Counted from the first letter of the stretch, positions 9,880 through 19,530 are shown. The stretch: 64,000 nucleotides of DNA from Torymus aiolomorphi (GCA_036365515.1 CM070876.1:92687800-92751799); one strand, 5' to 3'. Translations and numbers: made by a program. Notes: generated by a model not told the origin, from the sequence alone.

Positions 9880-10398
9880 AACACGAATGAAATAACGCGA
9901 GCCATCTGCGGCCTCTCTGCTAATTCGCTCAGAGTTTATGCAGCCAATCACATACCAAGCCGGTTGAGCCGTCCATCGGCGGTCATTGCAAATCTCGGCA
10001 CAGCGGACAAGCCCGGCTCTCATTGGGTAGCTTTCTACATAGACAGTCATGCAAGAGGTACCTATTTCGATAGCTATGGACTACCACCATCGTCGCGACA
10101 TCATCTCGATCGACTCAGAAGAAATTGCAAGTGATTCAGGTGGAACAAGAAGAAGTAGCAAAGTTTCGATTCTAAAGTGTGCGGTGAATATTGCGTCATG
10201 TTTTTGCATTTTACGTGTAGTGGGTTTACTTTACGAAAATTTTGTAACATCTTTACGACGGATGCTCGCGCTAACGACAAAATAGCTGCTAAATTTTATA
10301 ACATTATAAAGAACAAAAAATTGAAAAAAAGAAGGACGTGCGTACAATTTCCCGCGTGCTACTTCACAAGGGTGCGGCTCGTGCACTCAGGCATGTAG
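9880..10398 (+). pseudogene. Polinton adenain-like cysteine protease, broken
   Basis: Would cleave capsid precursor proteins. In frame 1: the catalytic His in GSHWVAFYID, the acidic residue in GTYFDSYG, then LPPSSRHHLDRLRRN, a TGA at 10132 and a TAG at 10156, and then the Gln/Cys block QSFDSKVCGEYCVMFL with the nucleophile Cys in VCGEYC. All triad residues are thus present but separated by two stops. The C-terminus is basic (KNKKLKKRRTC). No ATG is obvious near the domain start, because the frame overlaps an A run at 9869-9879 at the end of the previous gene; the start may be lost. Position after the capsid gene fits the family. Only about 170 residues long, within the usual range for adenain-like enzymes. 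Confidence 0.82.
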
Positions 10399-10584
10399 GC
10401 CAATGACTCATTATTAATCTCTCTAACTTTAAGATATATTTTGCATTGTTGAGCCTAGATTTGTAAGCTAATATATGTATGCGTAATTGTTCATTACTTG
10501 TAATATCTTAATACTGAAATGAATCAGCCCTGGTTCAAATGCGATTTTATGTATTCGTAGTTAATTTTAAGCATCGCTTGTGTC

Positions 10585-10700
10585 TGTCTCGGTTAAACCA
10601 TATGTATTCGTAGTTTGTAAGTTTTTGTCTCTTTTCAAAATTTATATATTCATAGTTTGTAAGTTTATGTATTCATAGTTTGTAAGTTTGATCGAATAAA
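10585..10700. repeat. Short tandem word repeat (TATGTATTCRTAGTTTGTAAG)
   Basis: The word ATTCATAGTTTGTAAGTTT or a near copy occurs at least four times between about 10550 and 10690, with irregular spacing. AT-rich minisatellite in the spacer. Confidence 0.55.
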
Positions 10701-10896
10701 CAAAAAAATATATAAATCATTTTTCATTTACAGACCTTTCATTTTCCCACTCCTGAAAAAAAAAAAAAAATCAGTTAAATTCATTTTCCTCCCGCGAGAG
10801 AGTATTCAAAACGTTTTCTTTTATTACGAAATACTTACGCGTGAAAAATTTTATCATCATATACACATTTTCTTCACGCGTAACTTAAAAACCGTT

Positions 10897-11325
10897 GAAC
10901 AAAGAACGCATTTATGGCGAGGATGAAGTGTTCTTAGAACCACTTAACGCAGTTATCGGGTACAACCATAAATAGTTACATGTCGCGGCACACATTTCCT
11001 TCTCACAAAACAAAGAATGCATTCATGTGAAAAATGCTTTGACTCGTAATCAGTTAAACACACACACACACATATATCGTAAAATCGGGAGCACACTCTT
11101 GAAACTGTCCGTTAAATTCTTTGAACAATTGACGCATGCATGGCCAGGGTGAACTGTGCTTAGAACCACTTAACGCTGTTATCGGGTACGTGCCACAGCA
11201 CGCATTTCCTTGTCACGAGAATCTTTGTCGAGAGTACGTGATTGAAAACGCTAAACAATGGACGCATTCATAACGACAATTATTGGAAACGCTTTCCACA
11301 GTCATTGGGTACAACCATAAACCTA
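10897..11325. repeat. Degenerate direct repeats, about 90-130 bp
   Basis: Three related blocks begin with AACAAWGRACGCAT-like words at about 10900, 11128 and 11254. The first two share CTTAGAACCACTTAACGC, then GTTATCGGGTAC, then GCACGCATTTCCTT-like words; the third shares the ACGCATTCAT start and TTGGGTACAACCATAAA. They lie directly upstream of the unrecognised gene at 11667. Confidence 0.65.
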
Positions 11326-11548
11326 ATATTTTTCTCGCCGCCTTTCCCCACCACCGGGTACGTTGCGTCATACACGTGCTCTCATTGGCTGCGCCGCCAT
11401 CCCCCACTGTCGGCGTCCCCTACCATCTCTCGAGGCGCAAACCCAAACGAATAGCGCAACCGACGACGTTACGTCAGTCTAGTAGAACACGCAGCACCAG
11501 CAGCATCAGCAGTCAAATCAGCTGTAGAAAGCACGCCTCAGTATTACT

Positions 11549-11550
<2 letters not shown>

Positions 11551-11581
<31 letters not shown>
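11551..11581. repeat. (AC)n microsatellite
   Basis: Uninterrupted AC run of about 15 units about 85 bp upstream of the ATG at 11667. Confidence 0.95.
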
Positions 11582-11586
<5 letters not shown>

Positions 11587-11666
11587 TGCACTCGTACAAC
11601 GACATTGCTTCAGCCACGAGCATTAGTATTTATTTTTTAAAACAAGTTTGTGACAGCTATTTTAAA

Positions 11667-12523
11667 ATGAATCAAGACGATCTTCCGCAAAACATGCTTT
11701 TTAACACAAGTTACGCGCTCAATAAGTCTCACTCGAAATTTGCATACCTTGGATGCAATATTACGGTGGGCATTTCCGTACAGTGATTCAATTCGGTGGC
11801 GATACTTCGCCACGCAAATACATAACAATGGGAATCACCGCGTGGGAGGAATTCACCACCCATTTTCCTGCAGTAATGTATCATCTGTACGGGCACAAGC
11901 AAGAGTTTACAAAAATCGACGTAACTGAGCACGAGATTAATTTGACTACCACTTATAACTCGAGAGTACTGGGAATCAATCAGAAAAAGAAAACAGTGGA
12001 GCCTGTGTCATTACGGAGCCGGTGCCGGTATCAGCATGAGGCGCAAGATTGGGATACCAACGACGGATTGCGCATCGATACAGAGTCAATCATCACGGCC
12101 GTCGACGCAGATGACAACGACGACGACGAGAGTGCACCGGCGCGAAAGAAGAGAAAAGTTGAGAGTCTTCCCAGGGTTGTGGTCATGCGACGTACTTTTC
12201 TAATATTAAGAAGCATGCGCGAGTGTATAGAGTTTCGTCTTCGCGAGTTAGAGGATATGTCCACGTATGTTAATGTCATGTATGATGTAATGATAGACAG
12301 TTTGAAAATGCACGAGAACAGTAGCGAACTTGATAAATGTTTCGACGGGTCCACATTTCTTAAACTTTTCAACGACCACAAAGACGAATTAATATCTAAT
12401 GTAAAAAACCGGATGATTTATTCAAACTTTGGTAATTCGAATGTGGATAGACTATTTGTAGAAATAAAATGTCTTTACTTACCGACACTAGAAAAAGATG
12501 TATACGAGGCTGTTAATAATTAA
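11667..12523 (+). pseudogene. Unrecognised protein with NLS-like and acidic cluster, one frameshift
   Basis: Starts at the ATG at 11667 (AAAATGAATC). The first 37 or so residues (to about 11770) are in frame 3; the rest (from about 11770 to 12523) is in frame 2, so a one-base change in the GTGGGCATTTCC stretch breaks it. The N-terminal half has blocks that look like a folded domain (SKFAYLGCNITVG; RTVIQFGGDTSPRKYITMG; AWEEFTTHFPAV; NLTTTYNSRVLGI). The middle has an acidic run (DADDNDDDE) followed by ARKKRKVES, which strongly resembles the classical monopartite nuclear localisation signal. The C-terminal half is helical. An AATAAA follows at about 12527. I do not recognise the family. Same strand and similar CpG-rich codon use as the Polinton genes suggest it belongs to the element or to a related virus-derived gene. 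Confidence 0.6.
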
Positions 12524-12687
12524 TCAATAAATACAAATTTTAATTGAATTGCCTTCTTCTTCATTATTTCATAGCGCCTACTCTTCCGCTCTATCCCCAT
12601 CCACCATCAATCACTTGGCCTTACATATAAGCTAATGGTGGCATCGGCGCGAGAGCAGGACTGCAACCTTCACAGAGCACACATCAT

Positions 12688-12850
12688 GAGTCCGCCATTT
12701 AACAAGCAGAAATCAAAGGATAAACAGCCTCTCATCGATAAAGAAAAGAAAGATTATTCGTCGACGGATAAAGATTCAACGCGATATAAATCTTTTTCCA
12801 CCAATACCAATTCCTTTCCCAAAAAACAAGGTTATTCACGACGTAATTAA
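12688..12850 (+). CDS. Small Lys/Ser-rich ORF before a histone-type stem-loop
   Basis: ATG at 12688 (ACATCATGAG) opens 54 residues rich in Lys, Ser, Asp and Thr, without hydrophobic segments, ending 16 bp before a perfect histone-type 3' hairpin. A TATA-like ACATATAAG is found near 12624, about 60 bp upstream. It is not a core histone, but its composition is that of a disordered basic protein. I do not recognise it. The neatness of promoter-like word, ATG, stop and hairpin suggests a real short transcription unit. Confidence 0.45.
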
Positions 12851-12866
12851 AACTTAACACAAAAAC

Positions 12867-12882
12867 GGCCCTTTTCAGGGCC
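12867..12882 (+). terminator. Histone-type mRNA 3' stem-loop
   Basis: GGCCCTTTTCAGGGCC: a perfect 6-bp stem with a TTTC loop, preceded by ACAAAAAC and followed by ATAAACTC. This is the exact form of the stem-loop that ends metazoan replication-dependent histone mRNAs (SLBP-binding site). It lies 16 bp past the stop of the ORF at 12688-12850. Confidence 0.72.
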
Positions 12883-13010
12883 ATAAACTCATTATTACGT
12901 ATACAAAACTATTTCTTATACTTTGACCACTTGGGACTCCCGCTGCGCAGTTCAACGGACCAACGATGGAGTAGGGATGCTGACGCATACTTGCACCACA
13001 CAAAGGAACT

Positions 13011-13020
13011 CTCTCTCTCT

Positions 13021-13061
<41 letters not shown>
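13011..13061. repeat. (CT)n microsatellite at the LINE 5' side
   Basis: CT run of about 25 units with one CGCG interruption, ending immediately before LINE-derived coding sequence. Confidence 0.95.
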
Positions 13062-13064
<3 letters not shown>

Positions 13065-13066
<2 letters not shown>

Positions 13067-15718
13067 AACAATCGCGCTGCGTAACCTTAAGAAGGTCAAT
13101 CCCGTGCAGCTAAACCAGAACCTCCACCAGCACCTCCCTCCTATAAACTTGTTTGCACCTCTCCCTCTGAACACTTTCATCGCAACCACACCTGCATCTG
13201 GACTTGCACTAGGGCCTTGTCCTGTAGACATCGGAGCTGCTGAGCGTGCACTCACCCACGCTATTGTAACTGCCTACGACGCAGCGTGCCCTCTTCGAAC
13301 TGTAACGCTTTCATCACGCCGAAAACCATGGGTTAACCCCCAAATCAGGGCACTGATGAAGGCGCGCGACTGTGCGTATAGAACTGCGCGCGAATCAAAA
13401 ACCCCGAGCGACATGACACGCTTCCGACAGCTCCGCTCCGAAGTATGCAATGCACTCGACGGCGCCAAAAACAAATACATCGCGACCCGCCAGCAGAAGC
13501 GCCAACTGAGGATGCAAAATGGCGCGAGCTCCGTCGACTGCGCATTTCTTCATCGGACCCGCCGGATCCACTACTTAGCTTCGATGCTCCAACTTTGAAT
13601 GCGCACTTTGCGAGAACGGTAAATCGGCACCCATCTGTTACCGAAGCAGACTTTGAGAGTGCAGCCCGTGAATCTCTCGCCAGCCACCTCCAATGCCGCT
13701 TTGACTTCCGTCCAATCACAGAGCGCGAGGTGACCGAAGCCCTACAGAGCTGCTCTTCCAAAGCTACGGGATGCGATGGACTACCAATCCCTTTACTTAA
13801 ATTGGCTTCGCCAGCTATCATCACGCACGTCACGAGGCTGTTCAACGCAAGTTTAGAGCATGCTGTGTTTTCGGCTGAATGGAAAAAGGCCCTGATTCGG
13901 CCACTTGCCAAATCAAAAACTATCGGCCAGCCTCTGACACGAGACCTATTGCGCAGCTCCCTGAGCTCTCAAAGGTGCTTGAGCGGCTGGCCCACGACCA
14001 GCTCCAAGGCTATCTTGAAGTGCACAGAATTTTACACCCTCGCCAGGCTGGTTTTCGTCATGGGCACAGCACGCAAACCGCGCTTTTGGGTGTTTTTGAT
14101 GACATACGTCAGGCAATAGATGACAGAATGCTCACCTTTTTAATACTTTTTGACTTTTCCAAGGCCTTCGACACGATTCCACACTCGACCCTGCTTGCCA
14201 AGCTCAGAGGAGTTAACGTCTCCAACAGAGTACTGCGATGGTTCTTCTCTTACCTAGCGGATCGCCTTCAGTCAGTAGTCGACGCTGGCGGAAATATTTC
14301 TGACTGGCTGAGTGTGGCCTCAGGGGTCCCTCAGGGCAGCGTTCTTGGGCCTCTACTCTTTCCCATTTATATAAATGATCTGCCATCTGCCATACGCTAT
14401 GCCAAAGTGATGATCTTTGCAGACGACACGCAGCTTTATCTGCACTTTTTCCCGGCTAATTTTCAGCAGGCATTTGAGCAGATCAACCGAGACGCACAAG
14501 CGGTCGCAGATTGGGCTCGAGCGAACGGCCTGCTCCTAAACCCGGATAAAACCAAGGTACTGATCGTGGGTAGCGAGCTCTACGTAAAAGAGATAGACCT
14601 CCAATCTACTCCACGCATCACGATTGATGGTCACGCGCTCCCATACGCAGTGGAAGCAAAGAGCCTAGGCGTCACCTTCACTCACACGCTCGACTGGCAA
14701 GTGCAAGCTAAGCTGGTAGCACGGGCGGTGTTTGGTACGCTTTACTCACTCCGCTTCTTCCGACATGCCTGGCAAAAGATCTGCGTAAGCACCTAGTCGA
14801 GAGCCTTGTGTTCCCTCGTTTCGACTACGCGTGCCCAGTGTATCATCACCTCGACAAAACGCGCGTAAGAAAGCTTGAGACTACACTCAATTCCTGTGTC
14901 CGCTTCGTTGTGGGAAATATCCCATTCCGAGACCATATTACCCCGTATCGACTTGGCCTTGGTTGGCTATCAGCGCGCAGAAGACGAGAGTATTTCGTTT
15001 GCCTGCAGGCCTTCCGCGTTATTTCAAACGGCTACTCCCTCTACCTCGTTGATTGCTTCAATTGTCGAGCTGGCGCCGATCTTGATGTACGCCACTCAGC
15101 TAGGCTTCCACCGCGTACTTTTATTCCGCCACCCAGACGCACAGAAGCCTACAGGCACTCGTTTGCGTTAGAGGCTATGGAGCTCCTCAACTCGCTGCAA
15201 GAGCATATTAACTTCTCGCCCTCTAACGCTCAGTCTTTCAAGCGCTCGCTACGCGCAATACTTTTTAATCGTGATATAGCGGACTGGGCGAAGCGAGTCA
15301 GAGACGGGCGCCTCTCGCCTTTTCTACTTTTCAGCCCAGCGGGGCAAGCGAACCCGCCGAGAGCGAGGTTGTAGCCGGCGTCGACAATCGCGCTGCCTGC
15401 GGTAGCGGTGTTAGCAACAGCGTTATTAATTTTTCATTTTATCTTTTGTTATTTTTATTATCTTATTATTTTATTATTTTATTATTACCTCTATTTTTCC
15501 TACTTTATTATTATTATTTTTTGCTGTATTTTATCTTATTTTATACTGTTACACATTTTATACCCTATATTTATACTCTACGCCTCGCTCTGTCATTTAC
15601 TCGCCTTACGCTGTTATTTTCAAATATTGTATATTCTGCATCACTTATTTTTCTTCTTGTAATTACTTTGTACTATCTTGAAGCGCCGGATGGGGTCATA
15701 CCCCAAAGGCGTCAATAA

Positions 15719-15720
<2 letters not shown>
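13065..15720 (+). mobile_element. 5'-truncated non-LTR retrotransposon (LINE)
   Basis: The element begins directly after a CT tract and ends directly before another CT tract in the same orientation. It holds the part after the endonuclease, a complete reverse transcriptase core and a C-terminal domain, then a T-rich 3' UTR (15420-15660) and a small hairpin with the end GGGGTCATACCCC...AATAAACAAA (15690-15722). The apurinic-like endonuclease is absent, as expected for 5' truncation. Confidence 0.85.
13070..15374 (+). pseudogene. LINE ORF2 reverse transcriptase, frameshifted
   Basis: Reverse transcriptase of the Jockey/CR1/I-like group. Four frame segments follow one another: 13070-about 13500 (linker, SSRRKPWVNPQIRALMKARD), about 13500-13905 (KATGCDGLPIPLLKLA, FSAEWKKALI), 13905-about 14775 (NYRPASDTRPI; LFDFSKAFDTIPHSTLL; VASGVPQGSVLGPLLFPIYI; the catalytic FADDTQLY) and about 14775-15374 (FPRFDYACPVYHHLDKTR and the C-terminal region with SLRAILFNRDI). 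All catalytic Asp residues are visible (FDFSKAFD and FADD). Three frameshifts, near 13500, 13905 and 14775, make it inactive. The clade cannot be fixed by eye. Confidence 0.87.
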
Positions 15721-15724
<4 letters not shown>

Positions 15725-15796
<72 letters not shown>

Positions 15797-16000
15797 AATA
15801 CATGGACTGTTATGGCGCGTACCCCCCCACCCCCTCTCGCTCTCTCTCTCTCTCTCTCTCTGTGGGTGTGTGGGTGGGCGGGTACGAGCACCATCTCTCT
15901 CTCTCTGTGGGTGGGTGGGTGGATGTGGGTGTGTGGGTGGGTGGGTGCGCGTGGGTGGATGTGTGCGTGCGTACTCTCTCTCTTTCTCTCTCTCTCTCTA
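15725..16000. repeat. CT microsatellites and GTGGGTGG-type simple repeats
   Basis: CT runs at 15725-15796, 15838-15861, 15895-15906 and 15975-15999 alternate with GTGTGGGTGG-rich segments. Frames rich in Ser-Leu or Glu-Arg here come only from the simple repeat. Confidence 0.93.
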
Positions 16001-16296
16001 GTACATGGACTGGTATAGCGCGTATCATATTACACGGAGGTGTCAAGAGGGTATAACTGTTATGTAAACAGCAGCTAATTACCCATTGTTAGTGGGTGGC
16101 TTGTTTACAAAACAGTAGCGGTTTTGAAAACAATAGTCCCATTGACATGGGCCCTTGACATGGGTCATTAGCTACCGTGCAGCTACTGTTTACATAACAC
16201 TTAACTTAATGACCCCACCCGCGGCGCCGCCACGGGGCGCACCTCTCCCCCCTTGTAATATGATATGTCTCGCTATACCAGTCCATACACTACTTG
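16001..16296. mobile_element. Foldback MITE with nested inverted repeats
   Basis: Outer arms: CATGGACTGGTATAGCG and ATCATATTACA on the left (16003-16036) match inverted copies at about 16256-16290 on the right. Inner arms: TTATGTAAACAG with AGCTAAT (16060-16080) match the inverted copy at 16164-16198. No protein is encoded. CATGGACTG words recur at 15802 and 17770, so the family has relatives nearby. Confidence 0.72.
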
Positions 16297-16304
16297 TAAG
16301 AAGT

Positions 16305-17225
16305 CGTAAAAATTTTGAGCCAATCAATCGAATATTCTTTTTAAACATGTAAATATAAAAAATTTATAAGAAATTTTTAACCTCAAATATCTTTGGTCAA
16401 AACGGTCAGATTTTTTGGGCAAAGAATCGAATTCATAGATATAAAAAATCTACTTCTCTGCCAAATTTCAAAATGATTCAATGACTTTAACTCGTGTTGT
16501 CTTAACGGAAAGGGAACGAACTTATTTTCATAATAATTCTTTTCTCAGAAAAAAATCCACAAAACCTCTAGATATTTTAACACAATGTTGTATTGGATAA
16601 GAGTAATAAGTGGTAAAAATTTTGAGTCAATCCATCTAATATTCTTTTCAAAAATGAAATATAAGAAATTTATAAAAAAATTTTAATCTGAAACATCTTC
16701 GGTCAAAATAGTCAGATTTTTTAAGGCAGAGAACTGAATCCTTAAATATAAAAAATTTACTTCTCTGCCAAATTTCGAAACGATTCATTGACTTTTACTC
16801 CTGTTATCGTAGACAAAAGGGAACGCACTTGTTCTCAGAATAAGTTTTTTTCCAGAATCAAATCAACATAACCAATTTTAACACAATGTTGTACTGGATA
16901 AGTGTAATAAGTAGCAAAAATTTGGAGTCAATCCATCGACTATACTTTTTAAAAAAGGAAATATAAGAAATTTATAAAAAATTTTTGACCTCTAATATCT
17001 TTGGTCAAAACGGTCAGATTTTTTGGGTAAAGAATTGAATCCTTTGATATACAAAATGTACTTCCCTGCTAAATTTCAAAACGATTCATTGATTTTGTTC
17101 CGATATCGTAAACAGAAGGAAACGCACTTGTTTTCAAAAATAATTTTTTATTCAGATACAAATCAACATAACCTCTAGAAAGTTTAAGACAATTTTGTAC
17201 TCGATAAGTGTAATAATTGGTAAAA
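16305..17225. repeat. Three tandem copies of an about 305-bp AT-rich repeat
   Basis: TAAAAATTTTGAGTCAATCC-like starts occur at about 16306, 16613, 16915 and (partial) 17220. Each unit holds GGTCAAAACGGTCAGATTTTTT, a TACTTCTCTGCCAAATTTC word and a TTTTAACACAATGTTGTA word, diverged by many substitutions. Confidence 0.85.
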
Positions 17226-17425
17226 ATTTTGAGTGGATAAATGCAAATGTTTTTGAGATATTAATTAAGGTATCATAAACCATGTTTTCGTTAATAACAA
17301 ATGACAGGATAAAAATAATTGAAATATTAAAAAAAGAAATTGTAGGTGATTTAACGACCTTTTAAGAAAAATTTATTATATTAAGTAATACTGGCTGTAA
17401 CAAATTAAAAGTCAAAAAAACGAAA
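16305..17425. repeat. Left arm of a long inverted repeat (partner 20895-21440)
   Basis: The 305-bp unit and the following segment (GTTAATAACAAATGACAGG, GAAATTGTAGGTGATTTAA, AGTAATACTGGCTG) reappear inverted at 20930-21440 in matching order, with point changes. The arms enclose about 3.5 kb. Confidence 0.75.
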
Positions 17426-17575
17426 AATTTTAAACTGTTTTTTGGTTATAAAAAAAGGAAAATTGATGAACTCAAAAAGTAGGTTATGCTCTCTCTATTC
17501 TCCTCCGAAAGGAAGAGAATAAGCTTTGTCCGTTGTATATCGATCGATCGGTTCAAAAGTTATCGCCTGTACAGA

Positions 17576-17622
17576 TACACAGACACACACACACATACAC
17601 ACACATACACACACACACAGAC
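17576..17622. repeat. (AC)n microsatellite
   Basis: AC-rich run with scattered T interruptions. Confidence 0.9.
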
Positions 17623-17649
17623 ACGAACATTTTTGTTATCAAAAACAAC

Positions 17650-17740
17650 GGATTTTACCGCCAAAAGTCTTAAAACATGGTTTTCAACATTTTTTGTTTC
17701 AAAAATGTTTTCACCGTTACAAAGCTTCCTCTTTGAGGAA
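17650..17740 (-). repeat. Copy of a dispersed AGGAAGCTTTGTAACGGTGAAA repeat
   Basis: Contains GCTTCCTC, TTTCACCGTTACAAAGC, TTTTTGTTTCAAAAA and CGCCAAAAGTCTTAAAAC words that recur inverted at 20240-20340; the core word recurs also at 39395-39425 and, diverged, at 62960-62990. Confidence 0.7.
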
Positions 17741-18477
17741 GCAGAATTTGTATTGCTGTATTATCTGTTGCATGGACTGGAATAGCAGCTAATTTACAAA
17801 TAGATGGTATAACATCACACATTGGCTTTGAAATTTCCTATAAAAATAATAGAAGGGACTACTTGTAATATTAAAACAAATTCAGAGTATGGAAAGGAGC
17901 TGCGGGAAGTAAAAATTGTTAAGGTAAAGTAGCCTAAAGCGTGATACATTTGGAATCTAATCATAAACGAATGATGTATTCAGAACCGAGAAACGAAATT
18001 TTTAAAAACGTTTTAATCTAATCATTGATATACAAAATATATCTATAATATATTATATATCTATCTTACTAATCTATGAAAAAATAAACATATTTAAATA
18101 CTTTTTTTATAATAAATAAATTTAAAAAACATGTGTACGATTGCTATTCCTGGAGACCCTATTTCGAGCTAGGACCTAAATCGGGACGTTACTGGAACCC
18201 TATATCGAGACAATACTTGTAAATGTATTCCGCTTTCGGGTATAGGTAACTATGAGACGTCTAAAGTTGGAAAAAGATGTAATTACTCACGCTACTGAAA
18301 TATAACCTCGAGAAGTTTTTATGCCGTTTGCAATCAGTTCAAAGAGTAAATTAAGACAACGACGATGTGACTACATAGTTAATATCACAAATAATGCTAA
18401 CGAAGTAATGCCGTTACCCTATTGACATTCTATAGTAGTTATTTTACTGCCATCCCGATTTCGGTCGCAGTTTCAGT

Positions 18478-18975
18478 TTGTCCCACATTCGGGTACTTTA
18501 CCTTATTCGAGGTGAAATATCTATGACTCCTAAATATGCTTTCGAAGTAGTTGATCGATTATTTCGTGATTTATGTAATAGCCATGAAATATTTAAAGGT
18601 AAAATAATAATAGTTTTGGGTGATTTTAAACAAGACTTACCAGTGGTTAAACATGGTAATAGAACTCAAATTATAGAAAATTACATAAAAAATAGTAAAC
18701 TATGGAATGAAATTAAGCAAATGACCTTAAAGGAAACCTTGAGAGTAAATCAAGATGAAAAGGAATTCAAACAATGGCTTTTGAATGTCAAAAATGGAAT
18801 ATATTCAAGTAACTTTGAAGCTAATGAAATCATTGAAGTATCCAAAGAAATATTATGCACTAATGATATTTTAAATGAAATTTATGATAATTTAAGTGAT
18901 ATTGATTTTCATAATAGAGTAATTATACCTCCAAAAAATTTTGATATACTTATTGTGAATAATAAAATCAACTGA
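18478..18975 (+). pseudogene. Helitron PIF1-like helicase fragment
   Basis: 166 codons of an eukaryotic Helitron helicase: EISMTPKYAFEVVDRLFRDL, then IIIVLGDFKQDLPVV (the motif II/III region, normally GDFRQ-LPVV), then WNEIKQMTLKETLRVN and a following helical part up to VIIPPKNFDILIVNNKIN. Walker A and the Rep domain are absent on the 5' side, and the C-terminal helicase motifs are absent; the sequence switches to a Penelope-type tail at about 18966. Codon use is AT-rich. A dead fragment. Confidence 0.82.
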
Positions 18976-19380
18976 TGAGAATTTTTCCATCGGTCTTACA
19001 GTCTTATAAACTAAATTAAAATAATTAATATTTATGGTAGTCGGAATAATATAAGAATAAATATAAGAGGGAAAGGTTTGAAAGTATTCACATTCTAAGG
19101 AATCGGAATAATGTAAATTTAATGGTAGAGTCAAGAAAGTTAGAGATAACATTTATCATTCTTTATTAATTTAAGTGAGAATGGAAAGTTGGAGAGGGGA
19201 AGGTGGATGGTGGTCGGGGTAAGAGGAAATAAGTGGATATGGGTATATAAGGAAGTGTATCGGGGGTTTCATTTCAGTCCCCGAGGAGGAGCCGGAACGG
19301 GCTCGAAACGCTGGGCAATTGGGCAATTTGGTGGTGGGAGGGCAGTCAGATAGTCTTTTGCTAATAAAGTTTTTTTCTTA
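18966..19380 (+). mobile_element. Penelope-like element fragment (3' end with hammerhead-like motif)
   Basis: From about 19030 it matches the 3' part of the Penelope-like copies at 28-30.6 kb (end of the GIY-YIG frame, then GGAGAGGGGAAGGTGG, then the hammerhead-like block at 19281-19309). Its first 60 bp (18966-19040) is the inverted copy of that element's outermost tail (GAATTTTTCCATCGGTCTTACAG). The hammerhead core reads CCGAGGA instead of CTGAGGA and GAAACGCT instead of GAAACGTC, so it should be inactive. Confidence 0.8.
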
Positions 19381-19530
19381 CTCGCCCACCCGAAAGTACG
19401 TACTTTCGGCCCGCATCTCCGGGCCGAAAGAGAAACTTTCGCATCCTATTTTAGACCAACCGCGCGCTCTGATTGGCTGCCGAAATTTCCTGACCCGCGG
19501 CGCTTCAGCGCCCGCGCGCATGCCCGAGGA

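Larger units (their letters stand above)
10399..11550. other. Gene-poor stretch inside or beside the Polinton
   Basis: No convincing gene. It holds a small repeat of a TAGTTTGTAAGTTT word (10560-10700), an A run near 10757, degenerate long direct repeats (listed separately), a short AC run near 11056, and close to the next gene a CACGTG E-box with an inverted CCAAT box (about 11371-11385), which could serve as its promoter. Confidence 0.5.

Noticed and set aside
12867..12882. Bacterial rho-independent terminator
   Set aside because: No T run follows, and the context is eukaryotic; the sequence is the histone-type hairpin instead.
15678..16056. Ser-Leu and Glu-Arg rich frames
   Set aside because: Products of CT and GTGGGTGG simple repeats.
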